Positions 44,264 to 56,182 of a DNA stretch of 64,000 nucleotides are shown piece by piece. This DNA is from Halichondria panicea (Eukaryota > Porifera > Demospongiae > Suberitida > Halichondriidae), in NCBI RefSeq assembly GCF_963675165.1, contig NC_087377.1:8635122-8699121 (forward strand). The letters are read 5' to 3'. The notes under the pieces are model-generated. The model was not told where the DNA came from, did no database searches, and was given only the letters and a program-made list of their open reading frames with translations. Within the stretch, counting starts at the first letter, position 1. Each line of letters starts with the position of its first letter. Both the position numbers and the translations under genes were made by a program.

Positions 44264-47200
44264 ATGGAACAAGCTCAGGTAAGTATTTAAAATACTAAGT
44301 AGATGCTAGATTATAATAATTTATTTACTATCTCATGATCTAAAATTATCATGTTAGCCATAAACTAACTGCATGTCCTGCAATCGAATCTGACAGTGGA
44401 ATTGCCGCCACTGCATGCACCGGAAGTACGGCAAAAGTACAGAAGGTTTACTTATTTCCGTATACTGAGTATGATATACTATCAGACACCAATATTTATA
44501 ATTTATTACATGGTTGTTTGTGCCACAAGGAATTAAGCTGTTTATTGGCCCGGTAGTAAGATTGTGGTCAAGGGCCTTTAGGCTCGAGATCATTATCTAC
44601 TATATACAAGGCCGACCAATAAACTGCTTGTGGCACAAATTGCCATGTAATAACTTGTTGCCTTGAAAACCATTTGCTGCATATTGAGGCACGACACACA
44701 CATACAGAGACTTGATAGAAACCAGCATAGAAAACCTGACTTGTTGCATAGGTATGAAAAAACAATTTAGTAGTTTTGTTCTGTTTTTGGTGGCTGGAAT
44801 TATTGTATAGTGTATACCGTATAGCGGGTAATTTTCGGGGGACAAAATATTCCCGGTAATATTTTTGTGGTAGCTGCTTGCATAGCCTCGATTCCAGGCC
44901 GCTCTCAATTGAGAAAGACGGCCTGGTATACACTGTCTGTGCATGCGTCAATTGCCCCCAAGAATCTTGGGGGTCGAGATATCTTAGTAAATTAGTCAGT
45001 ATACTGTATATTTACAATGATGTCATTGCACAAATATTAGCAGTTTTAATAAAATAACACAGATACTTGCAACATTTATGGCCTAGACTAGTGACTAGTT
45101 TTGTTGTGATGGCTTCTACTTCTCTTCTGCTCTTGCTCACGCTCTCTCCAGTGTTGAAAAGTCAGGTTTTGTCTTCTTTTGTACTGTGGTAGAGTGGTGG
45201 GCATTTTCTGTCAGTACCGACAGGCTCTGGTAAGTCTACTTGCTTCCAGACGCTTGTTTGATGCCATCTCAGTAAGATCAGTGCTGCTCATATGAGCCTA
45301 GAGTTGTGATGGCGATTCTCTCTCTCTTGACACTAAAAGTTTAATCAACAACGCGGGTGACCATAGTATAAAAGGTTAATTGATAAATTACAAAGAGTTT
45401 TACTAACAAATTTACTATTGAATCCACCCACACGCAAACGGTGGTTACCAGGCCCTCTAGTGAGAGGGGCTGGGATCGAGGCTACTGCTTGCACTGCAGG
45501 TAAAGGTAGGCAAGGTCGTTTCATTCGTGGGTAAAATATTCGTGGTCAGACCTCCAACCACGAAAACCACGAATATTTTGCCCCACGAAAATTACCCGCT
45601 ATACGGTAGTATCAGGAGTACATTAATACTCTTGATAGCGTGAACTTTTCGAGGCACTTATATTTCGTGGATTGGCCTCTAAAAGCATTTCGTTGCACAA
45701 TGTTCGTAGAATGACTGCTTACCGGAAGCCACGCCTTTAGTCTTTGCACATTACAGCAGATAATTGCTAACCCACGAAATCAGCGAACATTTCGCGCTAT
45801 ACGATAACTGCTTCGAAAGCATATGCTGCATAGTAAATTTACCACAGGAACCACACATTTCTCATTCAGTGTTTCACTATAAAAGCAATGATTTGAAGTG
45901 TTGGTTGGAGGGTGGGCTCAGGTCTCAAAAGGTCACTTTTCCCCAGTGCAATACAGGGGGGGGTTGGACAAGGGTGAACCGTTATGTAACAAGATTGAAT
46001 TCTTTGCCTCATTCCCAACTGATTCTTATCCTCCAATAGAGCATTTTTTCGTTAAAATGGGGGAAAATCGGTTTGGAAAGGAGGTTTTGCAAGCCTTTGT
46101 ACCACAGCTGAAGGCCACACAGACTGAATGTCTGGAGCTGAGAGAGATTCTACTGTCGATGACTCTCATCAGCTTGTAGCATCACAAAACAAGTAGGCCG
46201 GTCGGGGCCAAGGTACTTCATATAGTCCTATACACCATATAGCAGGTATATTTCGAGGGTATAAACTTTCGCAGAATGACCGTTAGAAAGGTTTTCACTT
46301 TAATTTTGGGGGAATAGCATCCTTTTTGCAGCATGCAGGCATGCGATATTAAATTCGTGGGTATAAATGTTCGCAGTAGATGCTTGATCAGCAAAAACCA
46401 CAAACATTTATACTATACGGTAGTACTGGGAAGCTACACTCTTACTTTCAAAATAACTAGTAATGTAATTTAGTCGACAAATATTTCACAATGTAAAAAA
46501 ACTTGCCTGATTCAGCAATATTTGTGCTCATGTGCTGTACTTCACTTAGACATAGATAAGAACATTCACTGGTTGGCTAGAGAGTCATAGTTGCTGTGAT
46601 CTAAAATGCTGAGCACTGTTTAGGGCTAGTAGAACACGTTTGGGTTACTACAGTGGAACCCCTGTTAACAACCACCTCTGAATAAAGGCCAGGCCCATGC
46701 ACCCAGGTCCCAAAATGAACAGTTTGTGTACAAAACAACCCCTCAACAAAGGCCACCTCTGTATAAAGGCCAAAACATTGTTCCCCAAAGGTGTCCGTTA
46801 TAGCTAGAGGGGTTCCACTGTACAACCAGCCCTTTGGGCTTCTAGACCATGTAGAAACTTTCTCTGTATATTTAGAACCTACCGTATATACTTCTAAATA
46901 AGGCGCTGCTTTTTAATATGATTGCGATTTTGAGGCTTAATTAGTGATGCAAACAAGTGCAAGTGTTACAATAATTATTCAGATGTTATAAACAAGTTAT
47001 ATGGTGCCTTGCCTTATAAGAGAAATCTCCAGATGGCGCCTTATTAGAAGGGGGCGTCTTTTAGAAGAAATACTGTATATACCGTATAGCGCGAGGGCTT
47101 AACTTTGCTGATTTCGTGGGTTAGCAATCCTACACCAAAATTAAGTCCACGAAAATTGTTCTTTAATTAGAATTATCTGCTATAATCTTTGCAGATTAAA

Positions 47201-48596
47201 GGCGTGGCTTCCACGAACATTCACATTGTGCAACGAAATGCTTTTAGAGGAAAATTCGAAATTAACATGTTACTGCAATGCCAGATAAACCACTACACTA
47301 CACTACACGCACATGACATGCATGCAACTAGCAAATCATCTCAAAACAAACTATTGTGGTATCTGTGTCAACACAAGCGTATATATACAACAAACGAAAG
47401 AATACTAGGGAGGTATAGTGCTATTATGCAGAAAGAATAGCCATGGCAAAGCACTCCTGTTTTAAAAAGCTGTCTCACAATTATAATATTTTCTTCTATA
47501 ATTTATATATACCCTATATTTATTATAGTCGTTGATATAAAGGCTATAGCTACATGTATCTGTATTGACTTTTAAAAGCTACATTGTCTTTAGCCATGAA
47601 GACTCTCGTTAATCCGGTCACCCTTAATTGGGACAGTGCAGCTTGGTCAGAATAGCTAGGTGGCTGTATTTCAGGAAATAGCCACGGCTTAAAAACGACG
47701 TACCTTACCTCGAATCTAGACTAATTTTGCGGTTCTTATCTCGAGGATAATGAAGGATAATGAATCATTCTGCTTTCTATTTATAAGTGTAATCCATGCC
47801 AAATCACATTTATAGCTATCACTGTAATAACATTATGCTTTTGACTGATTTGATATGCGTGCATGTATATAGATCTATACTGGTGGTACGAGGTCTACAA
47901 TTTCACTAATAATTGGTTTTACCATTCCCACAGAAAGCAGTAATGCATATGGCCATAGCAGTGTGCTGCTTTGTGGTTCTGATCTACATGGCTTACATGA
48001 GTGTCATCACAGTGTGCAGGTCAGTAATTATTCTTGCAGTACATAATTATATGCAACTGCATGTACAAGCTAATTATTAATTTTTATTAAGAACTTGTGC
48101 TGTGCACCACGTACATACCGGTGTGTCTGACAATAATCATTCAGTGTAGTCTCAAAGTTTTATAATTAAGAGATATGTTCAATTTCTTGGCAGCTTGCTA
48201 GTTGTTACTCCATTCAGCTTAATTCAATTGCTGCTTGTTGCACAGCTATAATTATATACTAAAGAGCTTGCATAGTAATGCCATTAAAAACTGTATTAAT
48301 GTTCGAGTGTGTTATTATCATCACTCACGTCACTTTAACATTATAATTATAATACTAGGTTTAAAGTTGACAAGAAGAAGGCTGAATTAAAACACTACAG
48401 GATACCTGAAGAAGACTTGTTTTGGTACGGCAGATGGGGCGGGGCTATTGGAGGTTTTTGTGCAATGTTGATGCTCCCACACAAAACCTCAAAATTAAAG
48501 AGAGAATTTTTTGTTCGCTATAGAAGATTGTTTGCGTTGAATGTGTTGGTGGTGCTAGTTCTTGTAGCTGTTCTCTTAGCTCTTGTGCTGAGGTGA
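44264..48596 (+). CDS. DUF1294 small membrane protein, copy 2 (about 112 aa)
   Basis: Well-supported exons are 47,934-48,019 (KAVMHMAIAVCCFVVLIYMA, ending in phase 2) and 48,359-48,596 (FKVDKKKAELKHYRIPEEDL, GGAIGGFCAMLMLPHKTSK, then a hydrophobic tail and stop). A tiny first exon, 44,264-44,278 (MEQAQ, donor GTAAGT), joins in phase 0, but Met at 47,943 could be the start instead. The sequence is clearly diverged from copies 1 and 3, and Phe-Arg before HKTSK has become Leu-Pro. It is probably a multi-pass membrane protein of unknown function. The first intron (3.7 kb) is full of small transposons. Confidence 0.7.
44883..45484. mobile_element. 602-bp non-autonomous element inserted in an older MITE
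   Basis: TAGCCTCGATTCCAGGCC opens it and GGCTGGGATCGAGGCTA closes it, with CTGCTTGCA duplicated at 44,874-44,882 and 45,485-45,493. Rejoining the flanks rebuilds a copy of the ATAGCGGGTAATTTTCG MITE (left half from 44,817, right half to 45,608). A second, partly eroded copy lies inverted at about 55,495-55,857. Confidence 0.85.
45630..45802. mobile_element. MITE, 'GAGGCACTTATATTTCGTGG' family
   Basis: GTGAACTTTTCGAGGCACTT ... TTCGCGCTATACGATA, about 170 bp. A related inverted copy is at about 47,085-47,240, and a third, split by an insertion, lies at 60,585-60,718 plus 63,046-63,150. Non-coding. Confidence 0.6.
46651..46820. mobile_element. 170-bp MITE with TA duplication (Tc1/mariner-type)
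   Basis: CAGTGGAACCCCTGTTAAC ... GAGGGGTTCCACTG, flanked by TA on both sides (46,649-46,650; 46,821-46,822). Three internal AAAGGCCA-like motifs. Ends and TA target fit Tc1/mariner-mobilised MITEs. Confidence 0.7.
46881..47078. mobile_element. MITE with ACCGTATATACTTCTAA ends
   Basis: ACCGTATATACTTCTAAATAAGGCGC-type left end is inverted at the right (GGGGGCGTCTTTTAGAAG...TATATACCG), about 200 bp, non-coding. Confidence 0.6.
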
Positions 48597-49598
48597 TGGT
48601 GATAGCGAACGTGAAATAAACTGCTGTGTTTCTCCATAGATGAATATTGGCAGTGCTTTTGTATATAGCTTTTTATAGAACTTTCAAATCCTGTATATAT
48701 AATATAGCCGGTAATTTTAATTTGTGTTAGAAAAAAAATTTTTTCAATTGGTTGTTTCAAAGAAAAACCTAAATCAAATTTTAACATGTATCCCATAATC
48801 AGTAAATTGATTAATAGAAGCCGCACAACATACCACGAAACCCTGTTACATAAGCTACAAGTTGATATTAGTCACACATCTTGGAAACACTCTGATCATA
48901 ATTATTGATAAGTTATTTCTCTTTTTAAATATGTACAACTGTGAGTGAAACTGTCTGGGAAAACGACAATATTCAGGTGGCCATACCCCAGAAGCCATAC
49001 ACCCCTAAATTCTTATGTGTGTTATTACCTCACCGTACTCTATGTATGTATGAAATTTCGGAGAATTCTGACAAGTCACCCGTTTAGGTAATGTTGAATT
49101 GGTATGGAATGGCCCACAGGCATGTTAATAATTGCACCAACTTGTATTGCAAAGTCCATATCCATGAAGATCCCATCACAAAACTTATACAAGCCGGGCA
49201 ATAGTACCTAAAGACTAGTTTGGTAAAAAAAAAAAGGAAAAAATAAAGACACCATTTTTGAGAAATGCTTAATTAAAGGTGACCTTTGACCCTTTAACGA
49301 GTGCCCACCCCCTTTAAGCATGTCACCGGAAATGTCATATCATAAGGAGTACGGTGGTACAGTTTTTATCTGTCATAATTAATCATGGCAGAAGTTATGC
49401 TCTAAGAAGCGTAGGTGGGTCACCAACATTTTTTAGTTTTGGGTGAATTTTCAAGGGATCGTAAACAAGAATCTATACGACATATAGGGCAAAAATTGGG
49501 TGTGGTTATGTAACTTATGGTAAGGTATGTATATACCAAGTTTAGTTGAAATCAGAGGGGGTGCTCATTTTTTTGTGTTGAGTTCACATGGAATGTCC
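48597..49598. other. Spacer after DUF1294 copy 2
   Basis: AT-rich sequence holding the 3' UTR of copy 2 (possible AATAAA at about 48,615). No gene, RNA or terminal-repeat pair was seen. Confidence 0.4.
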
Positions 49599-49680
49599 TA
49601 GCCTCGACCCCAGGCCGATCCGTCTCCAATTGAATGCTAGGTCGTTCTATTAAAAAAAAATCGGCCTGGGACCGAGGCTA
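49599..49680. mobile_element. 82-bp MITE with perfect 9-bp TSD
   Basis: TAGCCTCGACCCCAGGCCGA ... TCGGCCTGGGACCGAGGCTA, with GGAATGTCC at 49,590-49,598 and 49,681-49,689. Same family as 21,174 and 44,883. Confidence 0.85.
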
Positions 49681-49823
49681 GGAATGTCCCTGGTGTAGAG
49701 CTGGTAAGCTCCAACCAGCTAGAAGTTAGCATTTTCCATGTATAAGTCCCAGGCATACTTGTCCAACACATAAAGCATAAATGAAGCCATAATTGACCAC
49801 GTAACTTTCGGGGTTGCAAATAG

Positions 49824-50885
49824 ACTCTACCAAATTTTTTTTATACGTACCATATTTATTCGATTTAAAGCGACCCTCCAAATATGCGACACCCTCGATC
49901 TTTTCCAATTTTCTGACCTCTAAAAGTAGCGACTGCTGCGTTGACAATTATTTTTTTATGTCGCGTCCTAAATAGAGGTCAAACCACAGCCTCGATTCCA
50001 GGCCACAAGAAACAATGTAATTTAAGCGGCCTATAATCGAGGATAGTAGAGTATAACTTCCAATTAGATGTGACCCTCTAAATATGAAATATGCGACACC
50101 AGGACTTCAAGATAATTTTCAACCTCCAAAAGAAACGACCTCTGACTTTGTAATTTTTTAGCAATGGTTTCTATAAATTATAGATAATGATCTCGGACCA
50201 CAATCTACTACCGGGCCAATAAACAGCTTGTAATAACTAATACATGTACATCAACTCCCACATGCAGATTTATGATTGACAAAAGGAGGGCAACGAATAG
50301 TGAGTGGAGGATATCTGAGAAAGAGCTGTTCATATACGGGATAGTGGGCGGAGCTATTGGAGGTTTTTGTGCAATGTGGGTATTTCGACACAAGACATCA
50401 AAGAGACAATTCTGTGTTCCCTATACTGTGCTTTTTGTGTTGAACTTGTTAGCGATGTTAACCATTATAACTGTTCTTATTGATGTGCCCAGTGCACTTG
50501 GGTGATTTGTGATAAAGTTTTTTGAAATGAAAATGTCCATGCATGAGTGTGTGTATAAAAATAATGGCCAAAAAAGCTTTTTTCGTGATACCAGCCGGTT
50601 CTCATTAATAGCGTTGGAGGGAGAAAATACGTATACTCTGGGCATACTTTTCTATCAGCCAGGAATGTAATCATCCTGTTAACCACGTAGATCCTAAAAG
50701 AATTTGAAAGGCCGGTATCTTAAGTTATTGTGGGTAAGGCTCACAATGAATAACCAACATTCCATCCGACGACTGAAAAAGTATGCTCTGACGATTCTCT
50801 CCCCCCCCCCCCACGCTACTAATGAGAACCGGCTGGTATCACGAAACTAGGCCATAATAATAATTATTCCAGGCACCTAAGACTT
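49824..50885 (+). repeat. Direct duplication, copy B (~1.1 kb)
   Basis: Partner of 42,511-43,660. Small indels and substitutions separate them, for example fewer 23-bp units and a missing stretch near 50,160. It includes the orphan DUF1294 exon. Confidence 0.85.
50268..50505 (+). pseudogene. Orphan last exon of DUF1294 (copy 3)
   Basis: Begins after CATGCAG with the same phase as copy 1 exon 2 and differs from it by only a few residues (LLAMLTIITVLIDVPSALG at the end). The frame is intact, with the DUF1294 signature (FMIDKRRA, RISEKEL, FRHKTSKRQF). No first exon lies in the duplicated block, which was copied from within the copy 1 intron. It could be a dead copy, or an alternative last exon for copy 2, whose exon at 47,934-48,019 ends in the compatible phase. 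Confidence 0.7.
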
Positions 50886-51039
50886 AGATTTAGACTGTAA
50901 GACTCTGCAAGTATGGACTAGATCTACATTAATTGATTTAGGCTAAGTCAATTAGTGTAGTCTACTTACTGGCAGAGGAAATTAGTAGACTTTAATTGTG
51001 CCTCATGATCATCTGCACCTAGTCTTATGAATCAGCCGA

Positions 51040-51080
51040 CCTTGGAGAGTCCAAGGCAGGCTGATTCATTTGCACCATCT
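51040..51080. repeat. 40-bp palindromic hairpin
   Basis: GAATCAGCCGACCTTGG and CCAAGGCAGGCTGATTC are inverted around AGAGT. No function is assigned. It lies just before the decayed gene below. Confidence 0.6.
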
Positions 51081-51379
51081 AGTGCAGCAACAGCAACCCT
51101 CAAAGAAACAGAGAAGGACAGTGCTGGTAGTGTCATCACCTGTATCCTAGTATGATCCACTTGCTCACTCTGTGACTGCTCAAAGATATCTGGTGGGGTC
51201 ATCACCTGTATCCATGGGTCACTCAGTGGCAGTGACTGCTCGAAGAGGTCTGGATTTTTCTGACACTACAAGTAATGCTGGTGTGGATCCAGTACAGGTA
51301 GATTCTAGATCTAGCTGAATGGGCACGCTATATCTATAACAACGCTATAGTTTTGTACATCTATGCTGAATGTGCTCAT

Positions 51380-53480
51380 TCAGTCCAGCTACAATTGGAT
51401 GGAAGAAGAGGTCAGACAACATGTGGCATTTGTGTACCTCAACGGATTCAAGAACAAGTGGCCTAGTTTCACCTCAAGTCATTCCTTTTGGAGCTAAGTT
51501 GCCGATGGTATTAGCAAAACAAGTCAAAATTCACGTTCTAGTAAGCCACCACATACCCTAGCTTACAACGAACATATTCCGGCTGGTGCATAAAAGCTGA
51601 TATATAATTATTTTGCAGGTGTTGCCTGCCGGAGCAAGCTCAACAAAGATGTTCGGTTCCGTTTCTCTTCTCCTTCAAAGGCATTTTACCACTATTATCC
51701 TGATGGAGTACTGTTTGCTCCAGAGTATGATCCAAGCTGTGAAGACGTCAATTTTGATGTTCTGCTACTAAAAACGTTTCAAAAACTAACTGTCTCTGAT
51801 TCCGTTAATCAACTCTGAGAATTATCTCTAACCTGTTTGAGGGGTATGCAAGATATATATACTCGAGGTTTAATCATCCCCGAAAACTTCTTGGAGTTGT
51901 CCTTATCCGCTATGGAGAAGCTAAATGCAGCATGTAGAACAAATGTTGTGTAACTTGGTAAAAGGCATTGGAACAAAGCGACCATGTAGTGAAGAGCCTT
52001 GCTTAATTGCCTATAACTAGGATGCCTATGGGATTACTCGCGAGCATTGCGTTAATTTTTTCAGTTCAAGTACTATACCAAGGGTAATAAATTTGTATCT
52101 AGTTCAGGTGACAATTCCAATTCAACATTGTTTTTTTTATCTGTACGTTCAGTGTACCGATGATTATCGACAGTGGTTGGTGTCTATGTTCTCCCTGTTT
52201 GGCACCGAGTTTGTCAAGATGTTTAATGGTCCATGTGGAAAGTCAACCAAACAACGCAGTCTAGATCTGTCTCTGGAACAGCCTCGGGTGCACATGATCC
52301 AATGCGAGTACGTGCTCAAAATGTTGGTTACTATCACAGCTTCATGCACGTCTATAATTATTTATAGACCTGTGTGAACGTCCCTGGATTGTCTGAAGGG
52401 AAATTAGAGAGAGAGATAGCACACAGTGGCTTTTCTACAGGATCAGACATTCAGGTATTTGAGACACTTTGCTGTTTTGTAATAGTTTACTGATAACTTC
52501 TTGACAGTTGAAGATGCTGGAAAGTGCTCACTTGGCAAATCCTGACTGCAATTGGTGGTTGAAAGGAGATAGATGTGATGTAGTCGGAGGCCTAGGAGAG
52601 TCAACACGTTTTGTGTGGTCTGGGGATGTTGACCACAATGATGGTGAGGTACAAAAAATGTACCAAACATACCGAAATCTTCTTGACTTCATTGCCTCCA
52701 TGAGAACAATCACCTGTGACACAGTTGCCAACCTCAAGAAATGCTCTGCTCTGCTGTTACAAGAAAAGGAGTTCCTCGTGAAAGGTAATTATGATTATAG
52801 AGATGAAATAATTATATTATTGTTGTTGCATAGCTATCAAGAATGCTCAGAAAATCTATGTACACGGAAAAGCTCAGCAATAAAACTTGTCGGTCCAATG
52901 TGTTGTTCTCTGCAGGATGGACAGTTGAAGAGCTACAGAAAATGTCACTGTCAATATCAATGCCTTAGTCGGTTTCCTTGACGACAACGAATCTGTTCCT
53001 CCTGGAATCAATCTGTCCCAGAGTCTGGCAAACATCCAAGAACATCTCACAACATTTATTAGTTTGCTTTACCGTCACAAACGACATCCAGCCAGCAACG
53101 TTTACATGATGATGATCAGTAGCGAGCAACGTCGAGTCAAACCGTATGCACTCCCAATTCAGCTTATCCCTTATAAATCTGTTAACGAAAACATTATGCG
53201 AGCTCTGATTGTGAGATAGTAAAGGTGATGCGATCCCTAGGAATGAAAATTGTTGGTATGTGAAGGTAGATGTGGCTATAATAATGCATGACCATGTCTT
53301 ATTCGTATATAGGTTTCTGTAGCGACGGTGAATTCAACTCCATGAGGAATAGGGGGTATACCAGACCTATCTCTATGTTTCTCATTCGTTCTCAAGTTCA
53401 TGCAAAGTATGCCCGACTGTCTGAAAGCACAATGCTGGCTATGCTAACTCCAAATGGTAACAATAAAATGTATAAATAAT
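51380..53480 (+). pseudogene. Decayed multi-exon gene of unknown family
   Basis: Exon-like blocks with good splice borders read in order: TIGWKKRSDNMWHLCTSTDS (51,390), CCRSKLNKDVRFRF with SKAFYHYYPDGVLF (51,620), DDYRQWLVSMFSLFGTEFVK (52,155), TCVNVPGLSEGKLEREIAHS (52,370), a long block LESAHLANPDCNWWLKGDRC ... CSALLLQEKEFLVKG (52,508-52,783), VGFLDDNESVPPGINLSQSL ... VYMMMISSEQRR (about 52,932-53,210), a shifted VMRSLGMKIVG, and GFCSDGEFNSMRNRGYTRPI (53,310-53,457). Stops at 51,818 and 53,217 and a shift near 53,205 break it. The content reads like a conserved multi-copy protein, but I do not recognise it and name no function. Confidence 0.5.
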
Positions 53481-53664
53481 GATTACATGATGAACCACTT
53501 ATTCTTCAGTGTCTTCCAATCAGCTAATTACTGCTGAAAAACCAAACCCTGCTATGACTCCCACATTACTGTGTGAAATTTGGCTAGTCATTGGCTTTGG
53601 CTGTAGTGCAATGCCTCTCATGGGATGATGTGATTTCTGGGCTCTGTCTACGAACAGTTCCAGC

Positions 53665-53960
53665 TGATACCTATTGCAGGGGTGATAGTGCGCATGCGCT
53701 TCAAATTACCCAGAATATGTGTAATCGTACTACGAACGTAAAACCTTAGTAAATTACACCAGAAATTAGTCAGTTTAGAATATTTTCCGTATACTTTATC
53801 TCTATGACTGAGTTCTGTGAAGCTGTGGCTTCTGGAACAACGCAATAGAGAGCTAAGCTGATGTACAAAGATAGAAAATAGATGAGAGAAAGAAAAAAGG
53901 GGATTCACCAGATTCTGGAGAATAAACTAACGCATGCGCACTATCACCATGCAATAGGTA
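53665..53960. repeat. ~290-bp inverted-repeat element
   Basis: ATACCTATTGCAGGGGTGAT with GTGCGCATGCG at about 53,668 is inverted at 53,930-53,957 (CGCATGCGCACTATCACC...CAATAGGTACC). It is followed by a half copy of the TAGCCTCGAT MITE end (53,960-53,998). Confidence 0.6.
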
Positions 53961-54496
53961 CCAGGCCGTATTTTAATCGGCCTTGAATCGAGGCTAGTAC
54001 ATTAACAGCTTCCCCTTACCACTTTTTGCAAGTAACAAGAGCTGTGGCAGTGAGCCCAAAGAGAAACAGACTCTATTACTGCGATAATATATTTTTGATT
54101 CCTTTAATCACCGCTTGCTTTTTCATACCATGCAGCGTAGAGCACAGTACATTGTACGTGTCAGAGAACTACAGACTCTTCGATGGCTGAGGTGAGCGTA
54201 ATATTTTTAACCTCGTTCCCATCCGATATATATGTTGCATGCATGGTAAACTGTTCCATAAAACATGCTGTAAAACTAGAGTGGGCGTGGTCCGACTTGA
54301 GACCTTACGGCCAGGCCTTCGTACAGAAAACATTGATAGGGGGGGAGCAAAACTTACATTTCAAATAAGGGGCAAGCCGGATATCCGTGTACTCAGGTAA
54401 ACACATGCCCCCTGATGGTAAGTATATTTATATCTTGATTTTCGTGAAGTAGCTAGAGGTACACAGAGCCTCTGTCAGAGGCTTTTTTATGCTTGT

Positions 54497-55245
54497 CAGG
54501 GGCGGATCCAGGAAAAATGAAAGGGGGGGGCTAGTAGAGAGGGGCGAAGCCCCGTACGAGGGTGGCGGAGCCACCCAGGGGGTGGGTGTGGGAAGGGGAG
54601 CCGAGGCGAAATTTTTTGCTTTTTTACAATTTGCTCACACTTTTACCTTTGAACTGTCATATTAATAAGTGAATACTGAATATGAAAAAGTTAATCAAAA
54701 AACTCGTTCTAATCAACAAAAGGATGTATACTGTAGATGTTACATCTACATTCATGCACTCTTGGTACTACATGAAAGAATCACAATGCCTACCCAGACT
54801 GCACTGAGAGTGAGAGGAGGTAAGGCTGGTTCCTTGCAACTAGCTGAAAAAGTCTGAGATCTGCTCCATGTTGCAGCTCAACAGCATGCACAATAGCCTC
54901 CTTACAAGGCCTAGGAAGAGAGGCCTGGGATATGATCGAGGCTACAAACATTGCACAAGGAGCTGACTCAGCAACAGCAATAGTTGACCTATGCACTTTT
55001 ATATTAGTTCTAGCTACTAGCTAGCTAGTATGTACGTCCAGCTAGCTAGCCTACATCCTTTATACTCTTAGTAGCTAGACTTGGCTGTTGTCTAGCATCT
55101 CTTAAGTCAGTGAGTCTACATGCAGATGCATAAGTAACAAGGTTGGTGGCAAAATTGTTGTAACCTCAGACTGAGCAATACATAGGTAGTTTTTTCAAAA
55201 GGGGGGGGCTTCAGCCCCTCAAAATCACCCCTGGATCCGCCCCTG
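54497..55245. mobile_element. hAT-like non-autonomous element, 749 bp
   Basis: CAGGGGCGGATCCAGG at 54,497 is inverted as CCTGGATCCGCCCCTG ending at 55,245. The arms continue into G-rich stretches. CAGGGGCGGATCCAG ends are typical of hAT-type MITEs. The flanks share GCTTGT (54,491-54,496 and 55,245-55,250), shorter than the usual 8-bp TSD. No transposase. A TAGCCTCxx hairpin lies inside (54,892-54,944). Confidence 0.7.
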
Positions 55246-55494
55246 CTTGTGTTCCTATAGCACCTATGATATAGCTAAGGTTGTATTAGTAAGTAGTGTG
55301 CTATGTCCCAAATGGCTACACAAATGAGGTGAAGTTGATGTTTAGCAGTAGAACTGTTTGTATACTTTTTTACAGACGGCAAAATCAATTCTCACGAATT
55401 ATTCATGTTTAGACTCCCACGTTAGAAGTAAGCCTCGAGGCGAAACACGGATAGTACCGGAAGTGCACTCCGTTGCCAATCCCTTTCTCTTCTA

Positions 55495-55857
55495 TCTATG
55501 GTATAACTACCATTTGCGTGTGGGTGGATTCACTAGTAAACCAATAAAAGTACACTTTTTATAATAATTTATTAATCAATTAACCTTTTGTACTATGGTC
55601 ACCCACGTGGTTGATTAAACTTTTAGTTCAAGAGAGAAATCGCCGTCACAACTCTAGGCTCATACGAGGAGCACTGATCTTACTGAGATGGCATCAAACA
55701 AGCATCTGGAAGCAAATAGATATCATTTTTTATTTTATTATACTGACTAAAAGATATCTCGACCCCCAAGAATCTTGGTGGCAATTGACGCATGCGCAGA
55801 CAATGTATACCAGGCCGTCTTTCTCAATTGGTATATAGTGGCCTGGAATCGAGGCTA
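55495..55857 (-). repeat. Inverted copy of the 44,883-45,484 element
   Basis: The reverse strand matches the 44,883 element (TCGAGATATCTTA, GATGCCATCTCAGTAAGATC, AAAAGTTTAATCAAC, GAATCCACCCACACGCAAA) and keeps one TAGCCTCGATTCCAGGCC end at 55,857. The other end is eroded. Confidence 0.75.
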
Positions 55858-55860
55858 TAG

Positions 55861-56182
55861 TGTATAATTATAATTATAATAATTAGTGGGGGGGGTGGTC
55901 AGTTGCTTGGATACTGTCATGGTACCCCTGTCATCTGGGCTACCTGTAGGAAAGTTTCAAGTGATTTAAATCTAGTATGGTTCATGAGATATGAATAAAT
56001 AAATAAAACACATAGAATATTCTATATAGCTGCATGCATGAGAAAGAGTTAAAAAGAATTAAAGATTATAAACGTCATTGCTGTTAACAAACATGATTTT
56101 ATTTATCAATATAAGAATCCAAATTAAAGATCATAGCTAATTGTAACTAAACCCTTCGTGTGCAAATGCAGCCGTGTCTATA
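55861..56182. other. Spacer downstream of the fusion gene
   Basis: AT-rich sequence with a G run (55,885). It holds the 3' flank of the minus-strand gene at 56,183; possible AATAAA signals on that strand lie just after its stop. No other feature seen. Confidence 0.4.

Noticed and set aside
54497-55245. Firm hAT assignment by an 8-bp TSD
   Set aside because: Only six bases (GCTTGT) match across the flanks; the assignment rests on the end sequence alone.
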